Below are positions 53,901 through 64,000 of a DNA stretch of 64,000 nucleotides, in pieces. Numbering within the stretch: the stretch's first letter is position 1; each line of letters begins with the position of its first letter. Both the position numbers and the translations under genes were made by a program. The DNA comes from Methanobrevibacter_A acididurans (GTDB taxonomy: Archaea; Methanobacteriota; Methanobacteria; Methanobacteriales; Methanobacteriaceae), in assembly GCF_046197875.1 (NCBI RefSeq), contig NZ_CP166991.1, positions 1,116,001-1,180,000 of the forward strand, read 5' to 3'. The notes below the pieces were generated by a model. The model worked only from the letters and a program-made list of their open reading frames with translations, searched no databases and was not told where the DNA came from.

Positions 53901-56900
53901 ATATTAGTCTTATTCAGATCTCCAATATACCTTTACTATCTATTTCATCATAACTTATTTCAATCCTATATTAGTCTTATTCAGATTTGGGTTATCTTTC
54001 ATTTGTCCAACTGCATGACAAGTATTTCAATCCTATATTAGTCTTATTCAGATTTGGACAGAATTACCTGATGACTTTGTATTGTCATTTCAATCCTATA
54101 TTAGTCTTATTCAGATCATTAAAAGCAGGTTGTGCAAAAGGTTTCGGAGTTGAATTTCAATCCTATATTAGTCTTATTCAGATTGTGATATCAAAGTTGA
54201 GAGTTTCTTCGGCTAGTTGATTTCAATCCTATATTAGTCTTATTCAGATACAATCTTTACCTGAAAAATTATTTAATGATATAGTATTTCAATCCTATAT
54301 TAGTCTTATTCAGATTCTGCACAGTTTGAACAAATAGGACAACAAGAAAATTTCAATCCTATATTAGTCTTATTCAGATTGTTAAAGGAAACATTAAAAA
54401 CAATACTAGAATTATATTTCAATCCTATATTAGTCTTATTCAGATTTTGAAGAATTTACAAGGAGAATGAGGTTTTTTTTAATTTCAATCCTATATTAGT
54501 CTTATTCAGATCATTTCATCCCCACCAATCCATAACACTGTACCATATTTCAATCCTATATTAGTCTTATTCAGATTTGGTACTTGTATTGGTAACCGTG
54601 TAGATAGTGCTTCATTTCAATCCTATATTAGTCTTATTCAGATGACCTGAACGACGATATAAACAAATCAAAAGTAAATATTTCAATCCTATATTAGTCT
54701 TATTCAGATGACAATAACAATTACTCCAAATACTTGCCCCTAGCATATTTCAATCCTATATTAGTCTTATTCAGATTTAGAAGAATTAACAGACATAAGA
54801 GAATATATAGAAAATTTCAATCCTATATTAGTCTTATTCAGATTTGATCAGTATCATTATAATATTGCATCCATTCCATATTTCAATCCTATATTAGTCT
54901 TATTCAGATTAGGATTATTAACAGTACCACCAGTCATAACTGAATTTCAATCCTATATTAGTCTTATTCAGATAAGATTTAAACTTTAATGGATTCAGTA
55001 ATGATGAAGAATTTCAATCCTATATTAGTCTTATTCAGATTTTAGTAAAACTTCTAAGTTGTGATGCTTATGTTTATATTTCAATCCTATATTAGTCTTA
55101 TTCAGATAAGGAGTATGATGAATATGAATTCTAATGAGTTAAATTTCAATCCTATATTAGTCTTATTCAGATTGGAATACTATAGATACTGGAATACTAT
55201 AGATACATTTCAATCCTATATTAGTCTTATTCAGATTAGTCCTGAAGATGTAGAATATAATATATTGCTGCATTTCAATCCTATATTAGTCTTATTCAGA
55301 TTAGAAGAAGCTTTAAAAGATTATTAAAGCTTTTTTTTATTTCAATCCTATATTAGTCTTATTCAGATAAAGTAAAAAAGTAGGTAATTTAAATATTAAA
55401 TGTAATTTCAATCCTATATTAGTCTTATTCAGATCCCCCCATCAGTGGTTCCATATTCAGTATAATTTAAATTTCAATCCTATATTAGTCTTATTCAGAT
55501 TAGTACTGATTGATACTCTTATAACTGACCCTCCATAATTTCAATCCTATATTAGTCTTATTCAGATATATGCAACGGCTTAATATTTTTTTATTTGTAT
55601 GTTATTTCAATCCTATATTAGTCTTATTCAGATTTGTGCTTCGTTCTTTCATTCATTGTGGTTGTCTGATTTCAATCCTATATTAGTCTTATTCAGATCT
55701 TGAAATATGCTTATAATCAGTGGTTAGATTTAATATTTCAATCCTATATTAGTCTTATTCAGATTATACAATCTTCTGTTGTTTCTTCAAATATATATAC
55801 AATTTCAATCCTATATTAGTCTTATTCAGATGAATTAAAATGTTACCCATGTAACAAGTGTATTTATGATTTCAATCCTATATTAGTCTTATTCAGATAA
55901 GAGTTATATAATCAAGCTGAGATATTAAATTTTGAGTTATTTCAATCCTATATTAGTCTTATTCAGATCCCTTAATTTATTAAACCGTTTTCCCTTTCGA
56001 TTATATTTCAATCCTATATTAGTCTTATTCAGATTTTATTTTTTTTGGAGTTCCTTTATAATAATATAATTTCAATCCTATATTAGTCTTATTCAGATAT
56101 GGATAAAGAAGAAGCATTATTTAATTTAAATTAATTTCAATCCTATATTAGTCTTATTCAGATATATTTAAAGTCAGAATCTTTAACACTAAAAGGAGAT
56201 ATTTCAATCCTATATTAGTCTTATTCAGATACCTCGTAAAGTTATGTTATTGGTTTTAATAGTACAATTTCAATCCTATATTAGTCTTATTCAGATTTAT
56301 CTCTTTTGGATTTGTTAACTTCAAGTTTAGCAAATTTCAATCCTATATTAGTCTTATTCAGATTATTTGATGGTGGAGTATACAACAATATTGAATATGA
56401 ATTTCAATCCTATATTAGTCTTATTCAGATTTACAGGTGTTGCACAAGCAAGTACAATTAGTTTAACATTTCAATCCTATATTAGTCTTATTCAGATTAC
56501 ACAGATTGTAGCAGCACAAACAGTAGCACTCGAATTTCAATCCTATATTAGTCTTATTCAGATATTTGGAAACAGTAATCACAATACCAGGCATTATACT
56601 ATTTCAATCCTATATTAGTCTTATTCAGATCTTGAAGATTTAAAACCATTTTTAGATAGAAAAGATTTCAATCCTATATTAGTCTTATTCAGATCAGAAT
56701 ATTTATCCTTCAATAAAGCAGATACAAATCTATTTCAATCCTATATTAGTCTTATTCAGATAAGATAAGGTATTACATCATTTATATCAGTGAAGTTAAT
56801 TTCAATCCTATATTAGTCTTATTCAGATAATCTCCTACATCTAAAGTTTCCACCTTAGCAGTAATTTCAATCCTATATTAGTCTTATTCAGATTACCTAA

Positions 56901-58551
56901 TTTTGGAGATACTTATAAATTAGTAAGAAAATTTCAATCCTATATTAGTCTTATTCAGATTCAATTGAGAATATGAAAAAGTTTACGTTATAATAGAATT
57001 TCAATCCTATATTAGTCTTATTCAGATAGATGAACGAATAGATGTTTATACTAGTAATAAGAGTATTTCAATCCTATATTAGTCTTATTCAGATTTCAAT
57101 ATTTTCATATTCATCTATCATTTCATCTTGTATTTCAATCCTATATTAGTCTTATTCAGATAGATATGAAAGCAAGAGTAAACAGTTTCATTGCAAAATT
57201 TCAATCCTATATTAGTCTTATTCAGATAGAGTACTGAAACTATTACAATTGCTCAAGGTCTTTCATTTCAATCCTATATTAGTCTTATTCAGATATTTTT
57301 TATGGACCAAAATGCTCGGTTGAATAGAATTTCAATCCTATATTAGTCTTATTCAGATGTATACTACTGAGAATGATTTAGTTTTAAACTTCATATTTCA
57401 ATCCTATATTAGTCTTATTCAGATACTGAAGATTTAGATGTTGAAGAATTAGCATTTTTTAATTTCAATCCTATATTAGTCTTATTCAGATATTTTATGA
57501 GTAAAGGTCAATTTGTATGTCCATACTGATTTCAATCCTATATTAGTCTTATTCAGATTAATATTCCTTTAAGTTTTATTAATTTAAGTAATCCATTTCA
57601 ATCCTATATTAGTCTTATTCAGATCAGGAGAATTAAATCATACCAGTAACGTAGTGAATTTCAATCCTATATTAGTCTTATTCAGATCATACTTATTAAA
57701 CATACTCGGTTACTTAATTGCTGTATTTCAATCCTATATTAGTCTTATTCAGATTTAATGATTAATTTTTCTTTGATGGCATTTGGGAAGATTTCAATCC
57801 TATATTAGTCTTATTCAGATTTATTCATTTAAAATATAAAAATAGGGGTTTTATTAAATTTCAATCCTATATTAGTCTTATTCAGATCAACAACAGTTAA
57901 TAGGGAAACTCCCCAATTTAAGTTATTTCAATCCTATATTAGTCTTATTCAGATTTTACTAGTTTTTATTATAAATTTAGGTATACAATTATTTCAATCC
58001 TATATTAGTCTTATTCAGATAAAAAAAAGTATATATAAAAAAATAGTTGTAATTTTATTTCAATCCTATATTAGTCTTATTCAGATTTTCACAAGTGAGG
58101 ATATAGTTAGTATTTATTATCAATTTCAATCCTATATTAGTCTTATTCAGATAAATTTAACTATTTACAGTGAGAATGCTATTTTTGAATTTCAATCCTA
58201 TATTAGTCTTATTCAGATACTATAATTTGTCCCATTATAAACCGTACTAGTTGAATTTCAATCCTATATTAGTCTTATTCAGATTATTACATAAGAAAAA
58301 TTAACTAGTACCAATTGGAATTTCAATCCTATATTAGTCTTATTCAGATTTTATGTCATCATTAGTAGTATTCATGTATTTATCAAAATTTCAATCCTAT
58401 ATTAGTCTTATTCAGATTTACTTTGTTTAAGTAGTCATTTTTCTTATAGTTGTAATTTCAATCCTATATTAGTCTTATTCAGATCTGAAAAAATTAAAAC
58501 ATCAACCTTATACAAACTAATATTTCAATCCTATATTAGTCTTATTCAGAT
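47928..58551 (-). CRISPR. Type I-B CRISPR array, about 161 repeats and 160 spacers
   Basis: A 30-bp repeat, written on the plus strand as ATTTCAATCC...CTTATTCAGAT, recurs every 66.2 bases on average for 10.6 kb; spacers are about 34-39 nt. Counting each repeat gives 161, including the slightly variant first copy at 47928-47957; the last is at 58522-58551. The minus-strand repeat ends in ATTGAAAT, the usual 5' handle of type I-B crRNAs, so transcription runs leftward from the cas side. Nearly all repeats are identical. Variants are seen at 48460-48489 and 48528-48557 (AATCAT) and 52766-52795 (AATCCCAT). Local duplications lie at 48558-48959. Confidence 0.98.
48558..48959. repeat. Tandem duplications of spacer-repeat units in the array
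   Basis: One spacer occurs at 48558-48594 and again at 48625-48661. A two-spacer block (spacers at 48692 and 48759) is repeated exactly at 48826 and 48893, giving 134-bp units. Such duplications arise by recombination between identical repeats. Confidence 0.9.
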
Positions 58552-58896
58552 AGGGCAAATTTTTCCCTTATTTTACTCACACTATATAGAATATTCTTTT
58601 TTATAAGGTATATTTTTTTTGGTTCGGAATATGGAATGTTTTATTTAATAATCAACAATTTATTATTTTGGAGTGAATATTAAAATGAAAAGTTAAAATT
58701 AGTTTTTTAAGGTTTATATTATTTTTATAAAGGGGAATAAATATTTAAATGGGAATCATTTATTCTTAATAATTTTTAGAGGATATAATTTTTTGATAAA
58801 AAAAGGTTTTGTTTTTGAAAAATAGATATTAACGATTGCTGTGTTGGTGGTTTTTTTTAAAATGGTGAGGATTTTTTATTTATAATGAGTGATATT
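58552..58896 (-). promoter_or_regulatory. CRISPR leader region
   Basis: A 345-base non-coding AT-rich stretch lies between the leader-proximal repeat and the end of cas2. On the minus strand, CCTTATAAAAA (near 58599-58608) is a plausible TATA element for the pre-crRNA. Directly against the first repeat is an imperfect inverted repeat, AGGG-c-AAA ... TTT-t-CCCT (58552-58568), a possible integration or anchoring signal. Confidence 0.65.
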
Positions 58897-59160
58897 TTAT
58901 AGTATTGTGTTTATTGGTGCTTTTTCGATTCCTATTATGTTTCTTTCCATCATGTCTTCCATTGGGAATTTGTATATTATTATGGAGTCTTCTTCTTCGT
59001 TTATGATTTCTTTTAATTTTTTGGTTATTTTTTCATATTCGCTTGGGGTTATTTCTCCTTCAAATACTGAGTTTTGTACCCAGTAAATGTTTTCTCTAAG
59101 GTAACTTTTGACTTTGTTTACTCTTTCTACTTTGATGTCATATACTATTATAACAAACAT
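58897..59160 (-). CDS. cas2: CRISPR-associated endoribonuclease/integration factor Cas2
   Basis: An 87-residue Cas2. The ferredoxin-fold N-terminus MFVIIVYDIK carries the conserved Asp (residue 8), and VQNSVFEGEIT is the typical beta-strand-turn. It dimerises and bridges two Cas1 dimers during spacer acquisition. It is the last gene of the cas operon: the ATG lies 3 bases after the Cas1 stop, with GGTGG upstream. The leader and array follow on the same strand. Confidence 0.96.
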   Translation of the reverse strand: MFVIIVYDIKVERVNKVKSYLRENIYWVQNSVFEGEITPSEYEKITKKLKEIINEEEDSIIIYKFPMEDMMERNIIGIEKAPINTIL

Positions 59161-59163
59161 TTT

Positions 59164-60132
59164 TTACCACCATATTATGAATGGTTTGTATTTTTTGATT
59201 CCTAAGATGTGTTTTTTGAGTTTGTAGGCTTCTAATCTGATTAGTCTTTGGTATGATACTTTTTTGTTTAAGTCTTTGTGTTTGATTGTTTTTTCTAATC
59301 TTTTATTATATTCATTTATAAATATATTTCGCCCTTTATCGTTTAATAGGCAGCAGTTTAAATCTTGATTGAAATGTTCTTCTTTTATCATTTTCTTGTT
59401 TACTAAATAGAATATTAATCTATCTACGAAAAATGGTTTGAAAATTTCACTAAGATCTAGGGATAATGAGAATCGTCTTTCTGATGGTTCATGTAAATAG
59501 GAGATTGTTGGATTTAGTTGAGTGTTGTATAGTTCTGTTAATACTGTTGAGTACATCATACTGTTTCCAAAACTTATTAAGGAGTTTATCATGTTTTTGG
59601 GTGGTTGTCTACTTCTTCCTTCCATATGAAATTTTTCTGGTAGGATTTCATCAAATTTTGTATAGTATTCTGCCCGAATTCTTCCTTCGACATTTAGGAT
59701 TTCTGTGATTTTCTTGGTTTGTTTTAGTCCTTTTAATGTTTCTTCTATTTGGTTTTCTATTTTATAGTAGGATAATACTTTTTGTATATTTTTTGCTGAT
59801 CCCTCTACAAAAAGTTTAGCTAATTCTAATCTTTTATTTTTTTCTATGTAGAAAATAGATTGTTTTATTATCAAATCTCCTGAGAGTAAGGATTCTCTAG
59901 GATAAAATGTACCATTGTAATATCCATAATAATTGAAAAAGTGTACAGGTATTCCGTTTCTAGCAAATAAGCTCATGACTTGTGATGAGAATGTTATTTG
60001 TCCATATGCATAGATTGAGTATATTTTGTTAATAGGTAATGGTTTTTTACCTTTTTCATTTATGAAATATATGGTGTTTTCTTTTCTTTTTAGTATTCCT
60101 TCTGATAAGAGGTAATAATTTTTCTTATTCAC
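59164..60132 (-). CDS. cas1: CRISPR-associated integrase Cas1 (type I-B)
   Basis: A 322-residue Cas1, the nuclease-integrase that inserts new spacers at the leader end. Likely metal ligands are E149 (NVEGRIR), H214 (SYLHEPSERR) and E229 (SLDLSEIFKPFFVDR). The N-terminal beta domain starts YYLLSEGILKRKENTIYF. The start is GTG with GGAGGAT 7 bases upstream. It lies between cas4 and cas2, the standard adaptation module. Confidence 0.97.
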   Translation of the reverse strand: MNKKNYYLLSEGILKRKENTIYFINEKGKKPLPINKIYSIYAYGQITFSSQVMSLFARNGIPVHFFNYYGYYNGTFYPRESLLSGDLIIKQSIFYIEKNKRLELAKLFVEGSAKNIQKVLSYYKIENQIEETLKGLKQTKKITEILNVEGRIRAEYYTKFDEILPEKFHMEGRSRQPPKNMINSLISFGNSMMYSTVLTELYNTQLNPTISYLHEPSERRFSLSLDLSEIFKPFFVDRLIFYLVNKKMIKEEHFNQDLNCCLLNDKGRNIFINEYNKRLEKTIKHKDLNKKVSYQRLIRLEAYKLKKHILGIKKYKPFIIWW

Positions 60133-60166
60133 ATTAATATCCTCCTTTAAAAGTTTTAAAATATTT

Positions 60167-60667
60167 TTATGAAAAGCAAAACTCTAAATAAGAACATTTA
60201 CGACATATTTTTGATTTTTTAGGTTTAATCATAGGATTGGAGTTTATAATATTAATTTCTTTAATGATTTTTTTAAGTTCCTCTTCATTTTCATGATTTA
60301 ATTCTATTTTAGTTTTTTTCTTAATTGAAGGATAATCTAAGTATCCAATAGTATTTTTAACATCTTTTACTTCTCTTAAATAGTATAAATAGTAGAGTAA
60401 TTGGTATTTATCTGGTTTTTCCATTTTATTTGATTTTTTCACTTCATGTACTTCAAGTATGTTCTTGTTTTTATGAATAAAATCTATGTTAATTTTATTA
60501 TCTATTAAAAATTCTTTTTCTTTTTTATAAGTAGTTTCATGTAATATTTTGCCTAATGAAACATTATCTGATTCTTGTTCCATTTTAATATGATGTGAAA
60601 ATAGCCATAATTTTGTTTTACAAATAAAATAATAATTTATTTGAACTCCATTTACCCATTCACACAT
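60167..60667 (-). CDS. cas4: CRISPR-associated exonuclease Cas4
   Basis: A 166-residue RecB-family nuclease with an iron-sulfur cluster. Likely cluster cysteines are C16 (YYFICKTKLWL) and C155, C158, C164 (CRKCSYLEFC). Nuclease residues are likely the His in KILHETTY and the E-x-K of LEVHEVKKS. Cas4 trims prespacers and helps choose PAM and orientation. AGGGGAT precedes the ATG. It lies 34 bases before cas1. Confidence 0.94.
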   Translation of the reverse strand: MCEWVNGVQINYYFICKTKLWLFSHHIKMEQESDNVSLGKILHETTYKKEKEFLIDNKINIDFIHKNKNILEVHEVKKSNKMEKPDKYQLLYYLYYLREVKDVKNTIGYLDYPSIKKKTKIELNHENEEELKKIIKEINIINSNPMIKPKKSKICRKCSYLEFCFS

Positions 60668-60706
60668 TGTTTTATCCCCTATTTTTTCTTATAGTTTTAC
60701 GTGAAT

Positions 60707-63526
60707 TTAAAAAAAGTTAGTTGATATCGGTTCATAATTAAAACCTTTATTTAAGGAGTATAAATCATTTTCAGTATCCCCTATCATGTTTTTAGGTATA
60801 ATATAAAAGTAGGAAAAGTGATTTAAGTCATCTTCAACTTCACTTTTCAATTCTTCATTGCTTAAGCTTATATTGAAAATAAACTTGTTTAAAATTGATG
60901 AAAATTCTTTTTTCAATATTTTATATTTAAGATAATCCTCATTTTCTAATCTTTCTAGTTGCTTTTTATAAAATTCTAATATTTTTTCCCCATCTATACA
61001 GTTTTTTATAATGAAATCTTGATCTTTTTCCTTAAGATATTTAATTTCAGAATAAGTGAATAAAAAATGTTCTTTTTCTTTTTTATACAAGTCTTGAATT
61101 TCATTTAAATTCATAGTTTCTATAGTTTTAGTTAATTCTAAACCATAAGTTATTGGTAATTCTGTTTCTACAAAAATTGAATATTGACTTAGTGAATCAT
61201 CTATAATTTGTATTCCTGTTTTTTTATCCATTAATTTTGAATATTGTAACTGATTCCAGTTTATTATATTTTCACGATCAGTTAATATGAATTTATCCTC
61301 ATTAGAATCATTTAATTTATTAATATCTTTTGATACATGTTTATAATAGTTGATTATGTCATTATAATTGTAGTTCTGGTTTTTTATAATGTTTTTAGTT
61401 TCTTTTATACGTGTACTTTTCTCTTTATCATCATAAATGTATTCATAATAGGATTTATTATGTGAATCTTGGATATTGGTTAAGTAAATGTTTCCTTTCT
61501 GATTATAATTATCATATTTTTTGTATAATTCCCCATTACGATTACATCTTCCCCTTACTTGTTCTATAGAGTCTAAGGTTGCGAAATCTCTAAAAACAAA
61601 ATCAAAACTAACATCTACTCCTGCTTCAATACTTTGAGTACTTACAAGAATATAATTAGAATCATCATCTTTTTGAGAATTATTTATTTTTCCAATAATT
61701 TTTGATTTAGTTTGACTAAGTAGACTACTGTTTAAAAGATCTATACTGAAATTTAAATCTTCACAATATTTTGATAATTTTTCATATATTAATCTGGATG
61801 TTTTAATTGTGTTTAAAACTATTAAACCTTTATTATAACCTTTATTGAAATTTTCTTTAATTTTAGTAATATAATATTTAATGAAATCTTCATTTTCTAT
61901 GTTTAAAATTTGAAAATCTTGAATTTGTGTCCTATTAAAAAGGGAATGGTTAAAATAGAAACTAGGATTTTCTATTAAATTATAGGTAGAATAAGAAATC
62001 TTAGATGATTTATCTAATTTTAAATCATTAAATTCAGGTAATGTAGCACTCATTATAATAAAATAAGTATTATAGTTTAAGGCTAATTCATTAATAAGGT
62101 AATATAAACTATTCCAATGTTTAAGTGGTAAAGATTGTATCTCATCAAGGATAATAACTGAATTACTTAAACTATTTAACATATATTTATTACTTTTATA
62201 ACTATTTATAAGAGTATTAAATAAACTTACAAAAGTAGTACAAATTACAGGGTAATTGAAAAATTGGTCATTTAAAATAATCCTTGATTTATCTTCATCA
62301 CTTTTACTTGTAAAAATGGTTTCAGTTGCTGAATAAATCTTCCTAATTTCTGAATCATCTTCACTTAAACCATAATCATCACGTATTCTATCATAATTTT
62401 GTTCTATTATATTAATAAAAGGCATACTATAAATTATCCTATTAGCACTTGTCTTAGATATAATATCTATTGCAAGTTTCATTGAAGTGTTAGTTTTACC
62501 TCCACCTGTAGGCATCTTTAAAAAGAAAACCCTATTACTTGGCTTATTTTTTAATGATTTAGATAAATTAGTACTTGCTTCTTGTAACATTTCTAATCGT
62601 AAATCATTAATGTTTTCTACATGTTTTACAGGGTTTTCCCAATTTTTATTATAAGATACATTATAAAATGAGCTTTGCATTCGTTTTAAAAGTTTAGAAT
62701 CAATATTATTAGTGAAGGTTTGAGAATTAAATTCTTTTAATGTTAAGTTCTCTTTAGAACTTGCAATAACATCACTTGTTATGAGTAATGAGTAAATGTA
62801 ATTATAGAAAAATGAAACTGTTGAAGAATTTTTAAACTTATCACTAGTAAATATACTTGTATTATTTTTTTGGAAATCTTGCATATTTTTAACTGAAAAA
62901 CTAGTATTTAATTCTTTACTAGATGCAATACCTAAATACATTAGCAATAAATTATAAGTTAATTCTGTATTTCCCTTTAAAGAATATGCAAATTCATTTT
63001 CAGAGTATACATCTTTTAATTTAGAGTGATGTCCATAAATTATATAACTTAAAAGGAGGATAAATGGTTTATTAACTTTATCAATATTAATATATTTTGA
63101 TAAAAAAAGAATACTGCCTGTTAAAGAGTGATTAGGATCTAATTTTTTAACAAAAGCTAAATTCCAATATTTATTAATGAAATCTTCTTGTTCTTTATGA
63201 ATAATTGGAATATTTTTATTTAATCTATTTAACTGGAAATTAAATGATAATTTCCCGTAATCATGGAAAAATACAAAATCATGTATAATTTCAGTAAAAG
63301 ATTTAAAATCTAAATTAATAAAACCTTCATTTTGTAATGATTTATGGAAATTTAAAAGCACATCATTATTTATTAAGTTATTAAAAACAATAAGTGTTTT
63401 ACTTAAGTGATCATTTAAAATTTCATCAGGATGAGCGTAAAATATGAATTTATCATTATTTAATTTAATACTTGATGATAATAGTTCATATTTTACATTC
63501 TCAATGCTCATATTAGGTTGATCCAT
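60707..63526 (-). CDS. cas3: CRISPR-associated helicase-nuclease Cas3 (HD and DExH domains fused)
   Basis: A 939-residue Cas3. The HD nuclease domain has HPDEILNDH (H32/H40), FFHDYGK with HD at 88-89, and GHHSK at 165-169. The helicase follows: Walker A MPTGGGKT (338-345), DEIQ (461-464), SAT (493-495), and motif VI EQVRGRCNR. It degrades target DNA recruited by Cascade. GGGGA precedes the ATG, which overlaps the end of cas5 by 19 bases, implying translational coupling. Confidence 0.96.
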   Translation of the reverse strand: MDQPNMSIENVKYELLSSSIKLNNDKFIFYAHPDEILNDHLSKTLIVFNNLINNDVLLNFHKSLQNEGFINLDFKSFTEIIHDFVFFHDYGKLSFNFQLNRLNKNIPIIHKEQEDFINKYWNLAFVKKLDPNHSLTGSILFLSKYINIDKVNKPFILLLSYIIYGHHSKLKDVYSENEFAYSLKGNTELTYNLLLMYLGIASSKELNTSFSVKNMQDFQKNNTSIFTSDKFKNSSTVSFFYNYIYSLLITSDVIASSKENLTLKEFNSQTFTNNIDSKLLKRMQSSFYNVSYNKNWENPVKHVENINDLRLEMLQEASTNLSKSLKNKPSNRVFFLKMPTGGGKTNTSMKLAIDIISKTSANRIIYSMPFINIIEQNYDRIRDDYGLSEDDSEIRKIYSATETIFTSKSDEDKSRIILNDQFFNYPVICTTFVSLFNTLINSYKSNKYMLNSLSNSVIILDEIQSLPLKHWNSLYYLINELALNYNTYFIIMSATLPEFNDLKLDKSSKISYSTYNLIENPSFYFNHSLFNRTQIQDFQILNIENEDFIKYYITKIKENFNKGYNKGLIVLNTIKTSRLIYEKLSKYCEDLNFSIDLLNSSLLSQTKSKIIGKINNSQKDDDSNYILVSTQSIEAGVDVSFDFVFRDFATLDSIEQVRGRCNRNGELYKKYDNYNQKGNIYLTNIQDSHNKSYYEYIYDDKEKSTRIKETKNIIKNQNYNYNDIINYYKHVSKDINKLNDSNEDKFILTDRENIINWNQLQYSKLMDKKTGIQIIDDSLSQYSIFVETELPITYGLELTKTIETMNLNEIQDLYKKEKEHFLFTYSEIKYLKEKDQDFIIKNCIDGEKILEFYKKQLERLENEDYLKYKILKKEFSSILNKFIFNISLSNEELKSEVEDDLNHFSYFYIIPKNMIGDTENDLYSLNKGFNYEPISTNFF

Positions 63527-64000
63527 TTATTTTCCCCAATTTTTGAAAGTTCAATTGTACATGAGTCTTTAAGTTCAAAGTGGTCAAAGTAACAATTTTC
63601 ACCAGGTCCCACTCCATAAAAAGAGATTGTTGAGAATTTAAAATCTGTGAAATTCTCCCTTTTTATTGGATAATCTTTAATAATATATTCAAAATAACTT
63701 TGAAGGTTTCTCATACCATTATTAGATTGGAAACTAAAAACAATAGTTGCATCTTCCATATTTGATTTGTTAGTTACTAAATTTGTATTGTTAATCAGTT
63801 CCCTGTTTAATGATCCATGAATTTCAACAGGATTATTAAAGAAGTCATTAATATTATCTGTTGTGATGATTTGGGATTCATAAGGGATTATGTTTTTTAA
63901 TTCATAATTTAAGGGGAATTCATTTCTACCCATATACAATGAGTAAATGGTTGTTTTATCTTTCAAACGTTCAATGAATATTTCTTCTTCCTTTTTTAAA
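63508..64000 (-). CDS. cas5: CRISPR-associated Cas5 (type I-B), cut by the window edge
   Basis: The C-terminal part of Cas5, a Cascade backbone subunit that caps the crRNA 5' handle. The frame stays open to the end of the window; reading upstream adds IFIERLKDKTTIYSLYMGRNEFPL, where the TTIYSLYMGRNEFP block is typical of Cas5. A TTG at 63966 is therefore not the real start. The rest of the operon (cas6, cas8b and cas7 expected) must lie beyond the right edge. Confidence 0.85.
   Translation of the reverse strand, partial: LKKEEEIFIERLKDKTTIYSLYMGRNEFPLNYELKNIIPYESQIITTDNINDFFNNPVEIHGSLNRELINNTNLVTNKSNMEDATIVFSFQSNNGMRNLQSYFEYIIKDYPIKRENFTDFKFSTISFYGVGPGENCYFDHFELKDSCTIELSKIGENKWINLI

Noticed and set aside
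49030..56618. Many plus-strand open frames of 60-120 codons rich in NPILVLFR and QSYISLIQ peptides
   Set aside because: They are translations of the CRISPR repeat and spacers, not genes. The peptide repeats come from the 30-bp repeat read in two frames.
63508..63966. Treating the last frame as a complete 152-residue protein with a TTG start
   Set aside because: The frame continues to the window edge and the extra residues fit Cas5, so it is a truncated Cas5.

Overview
The window looks like chromosomal DNA of a methanogenic archaeon of the order Methanobacteriales, most likely a Methanosphaera close to M. stadtmanae. The evidence is very AT-rich DNA, an archaeal ribosomal protein (S8e), a separately encoded C-terminal piece of family B DNA polymerase (the split PolB of this order), methenyl-H4MPT cyclohydrolase, methanogen-only DUF1890, DUF1894 and DUF2121 proteins, archaeal thymidylate synthase and core-MetE, and archaeal ribosome binding sites of the GGAGGT/GGTGAT type. 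The genus call is inference.

Layout. 0-17.5 kb is mostly housekeeping: RDD membrane protein, hypE, rps8e, polB2, a HAD hydrolase, xth, pheS, a CitG-like protein, hemB, a frameshifted endonuclease III-like glycosylase, aroC, an MBL-fold protein, a DUF2121 protein, superoxide reductase, a DnaJ-Zn/S1/DHH nuclease, and two tandem half-size membrane proteins with opposite predicted topology. 17.6-32.5 kb is a sulfur and cysteine region: nifS-nifU, metY, cysS, tRNA-Cys(GCA), a HTH regulator with a cysteine-rich tail, cysE and cysK. An IS1182-like element, a secreted Ig-domain esterase and an ADP-forming acetyl-CoA synthetase are interspersed. 32.6-47.2 kb holds nth, aroA, valS, pheT, three tandem QueG-like iron-sulfur proteins with a C_GCAxxG_C_C protein, and a run of genes for C1 and methyl metabolism (DUF1890, DUF1894, metE, thyA, mch and an iron-sulfur flavoprotein).

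47.5-58.6 kb is one very large CRISPR array of about 161 repeats of 30 bp and 160 spacers, preceded by about six decayed fossil repeats. It is followed by the leader and a type I-B cas operon (cas5-cas3-cas4-cas1-cas2, with cas5 cut by the window edge). Repeat polarity (ATTGAAAT 3' end on the minus strand), the decayed leader-distal end and the cas gene direction all agree that the array is transcribed on the minus strand from about 58.6 kb towards 47.5 kb.

The most interesting non-annotated signal is a shared palindrome, TATAAC-N4-GTTATA, found upstream of nifSU, cysE, cysK and metY. It is paired upstream of nifS, cysK and metY; the nifS and cysK pairs have the same 14-bp centre-to-centre spacing. 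At metY the sites lie on the far side of the IS insertion. This suggests a local sulfur/cysteine regulon, with the adjacent five-cysteine HTH protein as candidate regulator. Other notable signals are the dual-topology transporter pair, spacers that repeatedly sample the same or diverged targets, and a spacer made of two perfect copies of one 17-mer.
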